NCBI GenBank assembly: GCA_913045315.1
Contig: CAJWQJ010000002.1
Coordinates: 1-64,000 of the forward strand
DNA length: 64,000 bases
Direction: 5' to 3'
DNA from: an uncultured Chloroflexota bacterium
GTDB taxonomy: Bacteria > Chloroflexota > Dehalococcoidia > Lucifugimonadales > UBA1127
Of this stretch, positions 8,705 to 16,782 are shown one piece after another. Both the position numbers and the translations under genes were made by a program. A model generated the notes under the pieces. The model made no database searches and was not told where the DNA came from. It saw only the letters and a program-made list of their open reading frames with translations. Position 1 is the first letter of the stretch. Each line of letters opens with the position of its first letter.

Positions 8705-9180
8705 AAAGAATTCTCTCTAAAAATCCAGCACCCCCAAATGAAAATTGCTGAAATAATCATCATCGGTTGCCAAATCAATACATGGATCATATCAAAATAT
8801 TGAGTATTAAAACTTAAGAGAAAAAATAAACTGGTTAGTCTAATCATATTTATCAATGAAAGAAGAAAAAAAGCTATTACTATAATATAAAGTTTCTTTT
8901 TCATATGAACAGGAGTGATTATTGCTCCAATTATTAACACCATAAGGGGTGCTGTAATTGTACACTCTGGAATAATTCCAAATCGAGTAGAGTCAGCTAT
9001 AACCCATGATCCATTAACAGTGGGTTCCTTACCTAAAATTTTAAGTGACCAGAATAATAATTTAGCTGTTATTTCGCTTGTAATAATTCCCAAATTAGTA
9101 ATCAAATAAATCGAGTACCATTGAAGTGCTATGTAAAGAGCAAATGCACCAATAATTATTCGTTTCAGACTAATGTTCAT
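8701..9180 (-). CDS. Mini exosortase, exosortase-H-like
   Basis: A multi-pass membrane cysteine protease or transpeptidase candidate of about 159 residues. The exosortase/archaeosortase triad is visible in order: Cys in IPECTITAPLMVL, Arg in LINMIRLTSLFFL and His in FDMIHVLIWQPMM. The stretch NMIRLTSLFFLLSFN followed by IHVLIWQ closely resembles the exosortase H (XrtH) pattern, and the short length fits that subfamily. Such enzymes process proteins with a C-terminal sorting signal (IPTLxxWG for XrtH). No such substrate is seen in this window. The ATG at 9180 is preferred to the upstream TTG at 9192. The downstream coupled gene is its likely partner. Confidence 0.72.
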   Translation of the reverse strand: MNISLKRIIIGAFALYIALQWYSIYLITNLGIITSEITAKLLFWSLKILGKEPTVNGSWVIADSTRFGIIPECTITAPLMVLIIGAIITPVHMKKKLYIIVIAFFLLSLINMIRLTSLFFLLSFNTQYFDMIHVLIWQPMMIISAIFIWGCWIFRENSL

Positions 9181-9255
9181 ACAAGAATCCAAGCTTTTAT
9201 TACATTAAGGATATAATATGATTCATTATTATATTTTTTTAATGGTAAAGTAAAA

Positions 9256-10113
9256 TTGAAAAATAAAACCATCATTATAACTGGAGCAACTTCAGGAATT
9301 GGATATGAAGCTGCAATTGAACTTTCACGTAGAGGTCATTCAATTATTGGCATCGGAAGTTCAACAATAAGTTGTAAAAGAGCAGCAGAAAATTCTAGTA
9401 AGGATTTTTCAGGTAATACTATTACATTCTTCCCATGTGACTTAAGCAAACATGAAGAAATTTATAATTTAGCGAATTTATTATATGAAAAATATGAAGC
9501 AATTAATATTTTAGTTAATAATGCAGGTTCTATTTTTCTGAAAAAGATTTTAACGAATGAAGGTATAGAAAAAACGTTCTCTGTTAATTACCTTGGCCAT
9601 TTTTTATTTACTAGATTAATGTTAAATAAAATAATTGCCTCAGATAACCCCAAGATTATAAATGTTTCATCAGTTGCCTACAAAAATGCTCAAATCAATG
9701 ATGATGATCTAATTGATCCAATTCGTTATTCTCCAATGAAAGTTTACAGAAGATCAAAATTAGCACAGTTATTATTTACAAGATATCTCGGTAATGAGCT
9801 TTCAGATTCTCGTGTAATAGTTGTTTCAATGCATCCAGGTATTATTGCTACAAAAATATTATCTCGTAACGAGAGATGGGGAGGAACACTCACTAAATTA
9901 TTCAAATTAATAGGCAAATCACCAAAAAAAGGAGCGCAAACGATTATCTATCTTGCATCTGCAACAAACAATCAATTAATTTCAAAACAATATTATGTCA
10001 ATTCAGAAATTGAACAATTACTCCCGCATGCAACAAATGACGAAGATGCAAAAATATTATGGGATATGAGTTCTAAATTATGTAATCTACCTAGCGATCT
10101 TCCTCAGAATTAA
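9256..10113 (+). CDS. Short-chain dehydrogenase/reductase (retinol-dehydrogenase-like)
   Basis: A 285-residue Rossmann-fold oxidoreductase. The cofactor motif is TGATSGIGYEAAIEL, the NAG motif is in NNAGSIF, and the catalytic Ser, Tyr and Lys are in NVSSVAYK and YRRSKLAQ. The ...SVNYLGHFLFT segment is typical of the retinol dehydrogenase/WWOX-like subgroup of classical SDRs. It is cytosolic. The start is TTG with little Shine-Dalgarno support. It is transcribed divergently from the exosortase-like pair and overlaps the convergent dehydrogenase by 23 bases. The substrate is unknown. Confidence 0.85.
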   Translation: MKNKTIIITGATSGIGYEAAIELSRRGHSIIGIGSSTISCKRAAENSSKDFSGNTITFFPCDLSKHEEIYNLANLLYEKYEAINILVNNAGSIFLKKILTNEGIEKTFSVNYLGHFLFTRLMLNKIIASDNPKIINVSSVAYKNAQINDDDLIDPIRYSPMKVYRRSKLAQLLFTRYLGNELSDSRVIVVSMHPGIIATKILSRNERWGGTLTKLFKLIGKSPKKGAQTIIYLASATNNQLISKQYYVNSEIEQLLPHATNDEDAKILWDMSSKLCNLPSDLPQN

Positions 10114-10996
10114 ATTTCTGTATTGAATTAACTAAATGATTAACCAAATCCTTTATAGATCGATCTTTTGGATAATTTTCTGGTGTTTCACTAGAAAGAT
10201 CAGTGGATGCAATTAATCGATATACATCTGCAGCCCCAAAATGAAACCCTGAAGTCATACCTATGGACGAAAATGTATGTGCAATCTCAAGCATTTCTCC
10301 AGAAAATCGTTCAGCTGTTGTTGGAATCTTATTCATATTTTGTATTCGACTAAATACCGATTTCTGGCTATATTCAAGTTCGGTAATTAACTCATCTGAA
10401 ATCCCAAATAGATTACTCACCATAAGTGAAGCCAAGTATAATGCACTGGTACCCTTTGTTATTCCTGCATAGCACATCTTCATTCCTGATGCACTACCTA
10501 TCATTTCCCCAATAGGAACAACTTTTATACCATTACCATCTAGATCCATTATCAAATCTAGATCCGGTCCACTTACATATAATCTTGGAATATCATTATT
10601 ATTTGGTGGAGGACCAATTATACCTGCATCAACAAATATTGAACCTGTTTCTACAATCATCTCAGAAATGCTTTTCACTGAATCGGGTGAAATTGCATTA
10701 CAATCTACGTATATAATTTTGTGATTAGAATTTCGCAAAGTCTCAGAAATTATATTACCCACATTTTTTGCTTCTGAAGGGACTACTATTGAAAGAATAA
10801 TGTCAGATTGATTAACTACTTCATAATAAGATCCAACATCTTCTATGTTTACATTCTTTGATAATAATTTTGTCCGATCACTTCTATCATCAAGTGATGA
10901 TATAACTCGAATCCCGTTTCGAACCATATCACGACCAATTGCACTCCCCATTTCACCTGGACTTAAAATTCCAACTGTTACAGATTTACTTTGCAC
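10091..10996 (-). CDS. NAD(P)-binding 6-phosphogluconate-dehydrogenase-like oxidoreductase with DUF1932 domain
   Basis: A 301-residue protein of the beta-hydroxyacid dehydrogenase superfamily. The dinucleotide-binding turn is VGILSPGEMGSAIG near the N-terminus. The C-terminal helical half begins at GSASGMKMCYAGITKG, the pattern of the DUF1932 domain that replaces the usual 3-hydroxyisobutyrate dehydrogenase C-terminus and keeps the catalytic Lys (GMKM). The start is GTG with a strong AAGGAG Shine-Dalgarno sequence five bases upstream. Its 3' end overlaps the convergent SDR gene. The substrate is unknown; a beta-hydroxyacid is the family expectation. Confidence 0.82.
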   Translation of the reverse strand: MQSKSVTVGILSPGEMGSAIGRDMVRNGIRVISSLDDRSDRTKLLSKNVNIEDVGSYYEVVNQSDIILSIVVPSEAKNVGNIISETLRNSNHKIIYVDCNAISPDSVKSISEMIVETGSIFVDAGIIGPPPNNNDIPRLYVSGPDLDLIMDLDGNGIKVVPIGEMIGSASGMKMCYAGITKGTSALYLASLMVSNLFGISDELITELEYSQKSVFSRIQNMNKIPTTAERFSGEMLEIAHTFSSIGMTSGFHFGAADVYRLIASTDLSSETPENYPKDRSIKDLVNHLVNSIQKFNSEEDR

Positions 10997-11072
10997 TTTC
11001 TCTCCTTATATATTTTATATCACATATTTATAGTTCAATTACAAATTTATATCTATCGATTATACTTAACTT

Positions 11073-12341
11073 ATGTCAGAATCAAAAAATATCCCTCCTA
11101 GTTGGATACATAAAATTCCTTTTTTCTATGGATGGATAATACTTATTGTATGCTCTATAAGTGTTTTTACTTCAGGTCCAGGGCAAACTTACTCTGTTTC
11201 AATATTTCTAGAACCAATGCGCGGAGATTTGAACCTTGGCTTAACAAAAATTGCTGGATTATATACAACAGGTTCTTTAATTGCTGCATCAACAATGTTT
11301 CTCATTGGACGTCTTATTGACAAATGTGGTGCAAGAATACTGCTATCAATAGTTCCTATTCTCTTTGCCTTTGCTACAATATGGATGTCAAATGTAAATA
11401 CTGCAACCCAACTTCTTTTAGGTTTTGCAATGATTAGAATATTAGGGCAAGGCTCGCTATCATTAATTCCTACAACCTTGGTTTCATTATGGTTTGTTCG
11501 TCTCAGAGGAAGAGCTATAGCATTAACTTCTCTTGGAATTACAGCAAGTCAGGCAATCTTTCCTCCATTAATCCATTATCTAATTAAGGGATATGGCTGG
11601 AGAAACGCATGGTTAGTTTTAGGATGTATCATTATATCAATCTTACTTCTTCCTGCTTTGTTATTTATTCGTAGAACACCTGAATCAATCGGACTTAATC
11701 CTGATGGAGACAAAAATATATCTTCTCTAACGAATGAAGATGACAATGAAGATTGGACATTATCAGAGGCTATAAAAACTCGAGCTATGTGGTTATTGAT
11801 GTTTGCTGGTTCATCACAATCATTAATTGGTACTGCCCTAATTTTTTTGCAAGTTTCGATATTTGAAAGCAAAGGTCTTAGTACAGGTCTAGCTGCAAGT
11901 GTATTTGCAATTTCTGCCCCAATGGCTTTAATAGGATCATTTCTTGGGGGACTCACGGCTGAAAGAATTACAAATCGATATTTACTAGCGGCTGGACAAA
12001 TTGGACTCTCACTAACAATGATATGGGTTCTAATAATTGCAAATCCATGGCAAGCATTACTATATGGCGGAGCTTTGGGGTGCAGTAGCGGATTTTTGAT
12101 GTCAGTAAATAATGTTATTTGGCCGAACTACTATGGAAGAGGTAATTTAGGAAGCATACGAGGAGCTGCAACAACAGTTTCCATTGGTTCAGCAGCATTA
12201 GGACCACTGCCATTTGCATTTCTAATTGAATTAACAAATTCATTCACAAAAGCAGTAATTATTTTCTTGATACTACCATTAAGTTGTATCATTGCATCTT
12301 TACTTGCAAAAAAACCTGTTAAATTTAAACAGGAAAGTTAA
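11073..12341 (+). CDS. OFA/monocarboxylate-porter-like MFS transporter
   Basis: A 422-residue, 12-segment MFS protein. It opens with FFYGWIILIVCSISVFTSGPG and has the central loop RRTPESIGLNPDG, then TLSEAIKTRAMWLLM and GRGNLGSIRGAATT. These mark it as a paralog of the MFS proteins at 6911, 14035, 22767 and 25230. The substrate is likely a small carboxylate, by family only. It is transcribed divergently from the DUF1932 dehydrogenase and is followed by a strong bidirectional terminator. The internal antisense ORF of 126 residues at 11576 is a shadow. Confidence 0.88.
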   Translation: MSESKNIPPSWIHKIPFFYGWIILIVCSISVFTSGPGQTYSVSIFLEPMRGDLNLGLTKIAGLYTTGSLIAASTMFLIGRLIDKCGARILLSIVPILFAFATIWMSNVNTATQLLLGFAMIRILGQGSLSLIPTTLVSLWFVRLRGRAIALTSLGITASQAIFPPLIHYLIKGYGWRNAWLVLGCIIISILLLPALLFIRRTPESIGLNPDGDKNISSLTNEDDNEDWTLSEAIKTRAMWLLMFAGSSQSLIGTALIFLQVSIFESKGLSTGLAASVFAISAPMALIGSFLGGLTAERITNRYLLAAGQIGLSLTMIWVLIIANPWQALLYGGALGCSSGFLMSVNNVIWPNYYGRGNLGSIRGAATTVSIGSAALGPLPFAFLIELTNSFTKAVIIFLILPLSCIIASLLAKKPVKFKQES

Positions 12342-12350
12342 TTGGATTCC

Positions 12351-12390
12351 ATAATAAAAGCAGCCTGAATAATTAGGCTGCTTTTATTAT
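12351..12390. terminator. Bidirectional Rho-independent terminator
   Basis: A perfect 16-bp inverted repeat (ATAATAAAAGCAGCCT and its complement) flanks an 8-base loop. It has an A-run on one side and a T-run on the other. It sits between the plus-strand MFS gene and the minus-strand zinc-ribbon gene and can serve both. Confidence 0.88.
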
Positions 12391-12413
12391 AATTGAAGTC
12401 AGAAATTCGATTA

Positions 12414-12638
12414 TTATGCTACAAGTGTAGATTCTTTATCATTATTATCAGTAGTGTCAGCAGAAACAATTTCATCTGATATAACTGGTAAAAGCTCTTT
12501 AGTCATCCCACATTGTAAACATCGTAAAGCACCACCAGGCCAGCTACTATCAAAAATCATATCACCTGCACATTTTGTACATGCTTTATAATGCAATTTA
12601 TTAGTTATACCTTTATCCAGAACCTCTGTGTTATACAT
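12414..12638 (-). CDS. Small zinc-ribbon protein
   Basis: A 74-residue protein with two Cys-x-x-Cys knuckles (CTKCAGD and CLQCGMT) about 20 residues apart, the form of a zinc ribbon. A strong GGAGGAGG Shine-Dalgarno sequence precedes the ATG. The C-terminal 25 residues are acidic and probably disordered. It is divergent from the LysR gene across a region with a 12-bp inverted repeat. No specific family was recognised; nucleic-acid binding is possible but not shown. Confidence 0.7.
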   Translation of the reverse strand: MYNTEVLDKGITNKLHYKACTKCAGDMIFDSSWPGGALRCLQCGMTKELLPVISDEIVSADTTDNNDKESTLVA

Positions 12639-12662
12639 TGTTCATCCTCCTCCTCATATAAC

Positions 12663-12693
12663 TTAGTAAACTTAACTTGGGTAAGTTTACTAA
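12663..12693. promoter_or_regulatory. Perfect 12-bp inverted repeat in a divergent promoter region
   Basis: TTAGTAAACTTA and its exact complement are separated by 7 bases between the zinc-ribbon gene and the LysR gene. LysR regulators bind dyads of the T-N11-A kind in divergent promoters, so this could be an autoregulatory operator. It also could fold as a hairpin in the zinc-ribbon mRNA leader. No terminator-like T-run follows on either strand. Confidence 0.5.
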
Positions 12694-12763
12694 TCGTTGC
12701 ATTATCCCGTCAACCGATATATAATAATAATTATTATCGAATATTGTGATATAGTTGATATTT

Positions 12764-13645
12764 ATGGAAATTCGTGAATTAAGAAGCTTTGTAACAGTGT
12801 CTCAATTAAGAAGCATGTCAAAGGCTGCTGAAAAACTTATGCTTGGCCAACCCACAGTAAGCGGGCATATAAAAAAGCTCGAGGATGAACTCGGTTTCAA
12901 CCTATTCGATAGAATAAAACGACCCATCCGTTTAACAGCTCCTGGTGATAAACTTTTTGAAATTGCTGAGCGACTTGTAAATGACCTTGAATTACTTAAC
13001 GAAGATATTAATAAAATTGAAGAGGAAGCTCCGATAACAGTTGCTACCACTCATGAAATAATATCCCATGTCCTTTTTGAAGCAATTGCACATTTCAAAT
13101 CAGACAATCCTAATGCTCATCTTAGAATCCGAACAAGAAGTTCAACTGATGTTCTTAAAATGCTTCAAGAAAACGAAGCAGATCTTGGAATTGTGCCACA
13201 AATAACTAGAGAACCAGAATTTCAATTCGAAGCGATGTTCCCATATCGATTTGTGCTCATCACATCCAAACATCATCCGTTGAGCAAAACACCTGTAATC
13301 ACAGCCAATGACATTGCCGAATGGCCATTAGTACTCATGGGTTCACAAACATTTAGCAGGAGAATAGTGGAAGGTGAATTCCGACGAAAGGGACTTTCTT
13401 ATGACATTATTCTCGAACTAGACAATATGGACTCAATTAAAAGTTATGTTTCCCAAGATATAGGGATATCTATTGGGCCTAGTATTGCAATTGAAAATTC
13501 TGACAAAGATGCGCTCAATGTCATACCATTAGACACGTTGCTACCAGTTGAACAAGCTGGCCTTGTAACATTACGAGGTAGAGGGTTAACCACTTCTGCG
13601 AGAAAATTTGTTGATACCATCAGACCTTACATGGCAAAAGTTTAA
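12764..13645 (+). CDS. LysR-family transcriptional regulator
   Basis: A 293-residue regulator. The N-terminal winged helix-turn-helix is typical: MEIRELRSFVTVSQL, SMSKAAEKLMLGQPTVSGHI and a recognition segment ending in KLEDELGFNLFDR. The C-terminal half is a periplasmic-binding-protein-like effector domain (ITVATTHEIISHVLFEAI onwards), whose pattern is close to the CysB/Cbl-like group. The ATG at 12764 is chosen over the upstream TTG at 12755 because LysR proteins start at this MEIRELR position. The gene overlaps the convergent fluC by 4 bases. Target genes are unknown; the dyad just upstream suggests autoregulation. Confidence 0.9.
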   Translation: MEIRELRSFVTVSQLRSMSKAAEKLMLGQPTVSGHIKKLEDELGFNLFDRIKRPIRLTAPGDKLFEIAERLVNDLELLNEDINKIEEEAPITVATTHEIISHVLFEAIAHFKSDNPNAHLRIRTRSSTDVLKMLQENEADLGIVPQITREPEFQFEAMFPYRFVLITSKHHPLSKTPVITANDIAEWPLVLMGSQTFSRRIVEGEFRRKGLSYDIILELDNMDSIKSYVSQDIGISIGPSIAIENSDKDALNVIPLDTLLPVEQAGLVTLRGRGLTTSARKFVDTIRPYMAKV

Positions 13646-14016
13646 TAAAATGCCTTTTGAAGCATTATTCCACAAATTGCAGCTAATAAACCAAGAATTA
13701 TCGATGCTCCCAAATACATAATTCCTCGATAAACCTCACCACTACTTCCCATTTGAACAACTGAAACTGTAAGCGTTGAAAATGTTGTAAACGATCCAAG
13801 AAAGCCAACACCTAATATTAACCTTGAAGATTCAGCATACTGTCTATCTATTTGCCAATAACCAATCAATATCCCAAGCAAGAATGACCCTAGAACGTTA
13901 ATGAAAAATATACCTAGAACTGATGACTCATTGAAATTTGAAATTAATCGATCAATAGCATATCTGGACACTGCACCTAGTGAACCACCTATAGCAACCA
14001 TTATCAAAGAATACAC
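13642..14016 (-). CDS. fluC: Fluoride channel FluC/CrcB
   Basis: A 124-residue protein with four membrane segments. Family motifs are GGSLGAVSRYAIDRL, the central NVLGSFLLGIL with the pore Asn, and GFLGSFTTFSTLT, which carries the phenylalanine box and the central sodium site. FluC forms dual-topology dimers that export fluoride. Bacteria with dual-topology FluC need only one gene, and only one is present. It lies 18 bases downstream of an OFA-type MFS gene on the same strand, so there is no room for a fluoride riboswitch directly upstream. Confidence 0.92.
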   Translation of the reverse strand: MYSLIMVAIGGSLGAVSRYAIDRLISNFNESSVLGIFFINVLGSFLLGILIGYWQIDRQYAESSRLILGVGFLGSFTTFSTLTVSVVQMGSSGEVYRGIMYLGASIILGLLAAICGIMLQKAFY

Positions 14017-14034
14017 AATTAATCGTCCAATCTA

Positions 14035-15369
14035 CTACGTTATATCAAATAGAGGTTCTTTAGGATTTCCCGCGAATAAAGAAGCAATTCCTGCAAGAAT
14101 CCATGAAATCGAAAAAACTATAAAAGCTATATTATACGAACCTACCCAGTCGTATATTAATCCTGCAAACACCGGACTTGCTCCACCTGTCCATCTTGTA
14201 AGTGGAGTTGCCCAACCACGAATTTCCCCTATATGGTCTCTACCAAAATAACTTGCCCAGGCAAGATTAAATAATGGTGGCATCCCACCCATGCCCAATC
14301 CATAAAAAATTCCGTATATTACTAGCGATGAAATGGTTTTTCCTGTAACGAGTATCCATAAAGACATTCCTGCCGAAACAAATGCTACAGCCATAACATA
14401 TCTTACAGGAAATCGTTCCGCCAACATGCCCCAAGGAATTTTACCTATTCCAGCAAAAAGTGCTGCAATAGTTCCAATTGCTGCAGCTGTCCCAGCTTCA
14501 AATCCTTTATCCTCCATATATGCTAATTGATGCATTAAAACTGGAGGAAGCGATAATCCGCCAAGAGTTTGTGCTCCAATTAAAACCCAAAAAACTTTCG
14601 AGGAAAAGGATTGCTTCAGAGTATACGATCCGGTTATGGCTTCTGTTTTTATGATTGGATTACTACCCCTTGAAGATGAATCTCTTAGATTAGTATCCGA
14701 ATCTCCATCTGGTTTAAGACCTACATCCTCAGGGCTTCTTCTCATAAAAATACCCCCAAGAGGAAGTATTGTCGTCAGCATAATAATTCCTAATATTACC
14801 CAAGCTAATCGCCAACCAAATTGATCAATGAGAATTGAAACAAGTGGAATAGCAATTACCCCCCCAGCTGATATACCCATAGTACCTATAGCGAGTGCTC
14901 GTCCACGTTTTCGTATAAACCATTTTGATACAATTGCAGGGCCAAGCAACATGCCTCCTAAGGCAGTCATTGCACCACCCCAGACAACACCAAATAATAA
15001 GTAAAATTGCCACAACGATTGAAGCCAATACATAACAATAAGTGCAAAACCAGCAATGATGGCACCAATAACCATCATAATTCTTGGCCCATCTTTTGTA
15101 TCTGCAAATTTACCAACAATAGGAGATATAATAAGTGTTGTAACCATTCGAATTAATGCAACCCAAGATATTGCGCCTCTAGACCATCCCAGCCCACCAG
15201 AAGGGGAACTCAAATGACGCATGAAAACACCAAAACCGTATCCGCCAATACCTGCAGTCAACATGCTGTCCCAAAAAGAAACGAAAACTATGATCCAACC
15301 ATAGAAAACTTTCTTAGGCCAAAAAGATGGAATCTTACCAACTATTTGAGAATTACTATATGTTGACAT
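14035..15369 (-). CDS. OFA/monocarboxylate-porter-like MFS transporter
   Basis: A 444-residue, 12-segment transporter and the longest of the OFA-like paralogs here. It has the start VFYGWIIVFVSFWDSMLTAG, the loop RRSPEDVGLKPDG, the TLKQSFSSKVFWVLI segment and GRDHIGEIRGWATPL. The extra length is a Ser-rich cytoplasmic stretch (about residues 210-235) in the central loop. An operon with the YceI lipoprotein upstream and fluC downstream is possible from spacing of 15 and 18 bases. The substrate is unknown. Confidence 0.88.
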   Translation of the reverse strand: MSTYSNSQIVGKIPSFWPKKVFYGWIIVFVSFWDSMLTAGIGGYGFGVFMRHLSSPSGGLGWSRGAISWVALIRMVTTLIISPIVGKFADTKDGPRIMMVIGAIIAGFALIVMYWLQSLWQFYLLFGVVWGGAMTALGGMLLGPAIVSKWFIRKRGRALAIGTMGISAGGVIAIPLVSILIDQFGWRLAWVILGIIMLTTILPLGGIFMRRSPEDVGLKPDGDSDTNLRDSSSRGSNPIIKTEAITGSYTLKQSFSSKVFWVLIGAQTLGGLSLPPVLMHQLAYMEDKGFEAGTAAAIGTIAALFAGIGKIPWGMLAERFPVRYVMAVAFVSAGMSLWILVTGKTISSLVIYGIFYGLGMGGMPPLFNLAWASYFGRDHIGEIRGWATPLTRWTGGASPVFAGLIYDWVGSYNIAFIVFSISWILAGIASLFAGNPKEPLFDIT

Positions 15370-15384
15370 TCAAACCTCCCCTAG

Positions 15385-16146
15385 TTATCTAGGAGTCAAA
15401 TTCAACAAGATTTCAGTTTTCACTTCATCTTCCAACCAAACAACACTTTTTGCTGTAGGTTTAGGAACATTAAGTTGTTCCCATGTAAATATTGTTCTTG
15501 CTACGACATAAACAACCGATCCATCATCACGTGCCTCAAATTCAAATTCAAGAGGGATTTCAGAATCAAGAATAGTTAGACTTCCACTGATAATTCCTGT
15601 CAAAACTTCACCGTTTTTAAATCCATCAGTTAGTTCCGGCAAGGTTGAAATAGCAAACTTTGCTGTCGGATGAGATCCAAACATGCGATTTCTAATATAT
15701 CGATCACGATAATTCTGATCACTGGTTAAATTTTGCAAGTTAATAATTACTTCAAAAGGTTTCCCATCCAAAAAAACTTCACCATTAAGGGAATCAGTAA
15801 TAACTACGGCGTCATTAGGTAATGGTAATCGAGACAATTGTTCTTTAACAGTAAATGTAGCTTTTGATCCTTGTGATACTACAAAGGTATAATCTGCATA
15901 TTCTCCAGATGATCTTTCTCCTTCAGAAATCCCTATGCTGTCAGATTGGGTTTTAGCATTCTCGTCAGAAAGATTGTTATCTGAATCAGATTCGACAGAT
16001 CCATATGTATCATCATATGAATCTGAATACACAGATGAGACACTTGAAGATGATGAACTCGAGGTAGTTTCAGTTGATGAGCAAGAAATAAGAATGGTAA
16101 AAGAGATAATATATATGGAAATAGACATTCCAAAAATATTTTTCAA
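15385..16146 (-). CDS. YceI-family lipoprotein
   Basis: A 253-residue predicted lipoprotein. A hydrophobic signal ends in a lipobox (FTILISC), followed by a Ser/Asp/Glu-rich linker of about 60 residues and then a YceI-like lipocalin-type domain (from about residue 85), which in the family binds isoprenoid or other amphiphilic ligands. Supporting segments are SLNGEVFLDGKPFEV, HPTAKFAISTLPEL and GSLTILDSEIPLEFEFEA. The low-complexity linker is typical of surface lipoproteins. It is in the same direction as a downstream MFS gene. Confidence 0.78.
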   Translation of the reverse strand: MKNIFGMSISIYIISFTILISCSSTETTSSSSSSSVSSVYSDSYDDTYGSVESDSDNNLSDENAKTQSDSIGISEGERSSGEYADYTFVVSQGSKATFTVKEQLSRLPLPNDAVVITDSLNGEVFLDGKPFEVIINLQNLTSDQNYRDRYIRNRMFGSHPTAKFAISTLPELTDGFKNGEVLTGIISGSLTILDSEIPLEFEFEARDDGSVVYVVARTIFTWEQLNVPKPTAKSVVWLEDEVKTEILLNLTPR

Positions 16147-16165
16147 TCTAAATCTCCTTAAATAA

Positions 16166-16624
16166 TTAATTAAAAACAGGTGGCAATTCTAGTCTTCCAC
16201 TCGGACCATCACTAAACCCTACTAAAGCAAAGGCAAGTAGCAATGAAAAAGTGATCAAAGAAAATGACCACCTCCACTGTCGAATTAGTAAAGTATTAGA
16301 AATCAGAACCGTTCCTAATCGTAATATTAACAAATTAGTTAGTAATATAGGAAATCCGAAACTAATCGATCGCTCTATTTGCATTTCTGATATAGCAAGA
16401 ATTATAAATCCAACAACACATGAAATTGAACAGTATATAGATAGTCGTCTAGAAAATTTGATAATAGGTAAACGAAAAGTAGTAAAAAGTATTATGGAAA
16501 TCCCTAAACTAAAACATCCAATGAATACGGTGACACTATTTATAAAGGTATCAAATGGTGAATACAAAGGAATCGATAACAATACACAGGGAATTGAAGA
16601 AATTGAAGCACTGACCAATCCCAA
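16166..16624 (-). CDS. Hypothetical four-segment membrane protein
   Basis: A 152-residue hydrophobic protein with about four membrane segments, 19 bases upstream of the YceI lipoprotein gene on the same strand. I did not recognise a family. An overlapping plus-strand ORF (16251-16658) lacks domain features, and the hydrophobic pattern of the minus frame looks more like real protein. It could be a small electron-transport or transport-linked membrane protein, but nothing specific supports that. Confidence 0.5.
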   Translation of the reverse strand: MGLVSASISSIPCVLLSIPLYSPFDTFINSVTVFIGCFSLGISIILFTTFRLPIIKFSRRLSIYCSISCVVGFIILAISEMQIERSISFGFPILLTNLLILRLGTVLISNTLLIRQWRWSFSLITFSLLLAFALVGFSDGPSGRLELPPVFN

Positions 16625-16714
16625 ACGAAAAGATTCTAAAAATGAAAAGGAATTATAGGGATATGTATTATTAATAAATAAACCTCCACCATAACACCAT
16701 AGTAATTATAAATA

Positions 16715-16756
16715 ACAAAATAGGATAGCGTTATGGATAACACTATCCTATTTTGT
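16715..16756 (-). terminator. Rho-independent terminator of the betaine ABC operon
   Basis: A 14-bp perfect inverted repeat (ACAAAATAGGATAG and complement) encloses a further 5-bp pairing. It lies 27 bases past the stop of the substrate-binding gene and has T-runs on the appropriate side. Confidence 0.8.
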
Positions 16757-16782
16757 TTTCTTAGATGTATCTTGAAGTTAAA

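Noticed and set aside
16251-16658. Plus-strand 135-residue ORF opposite the 152-residue membrane protein
   Set aside because: No domain or ribosome site; the minus frame has a convincing membrane pattern and fits the operon direction.
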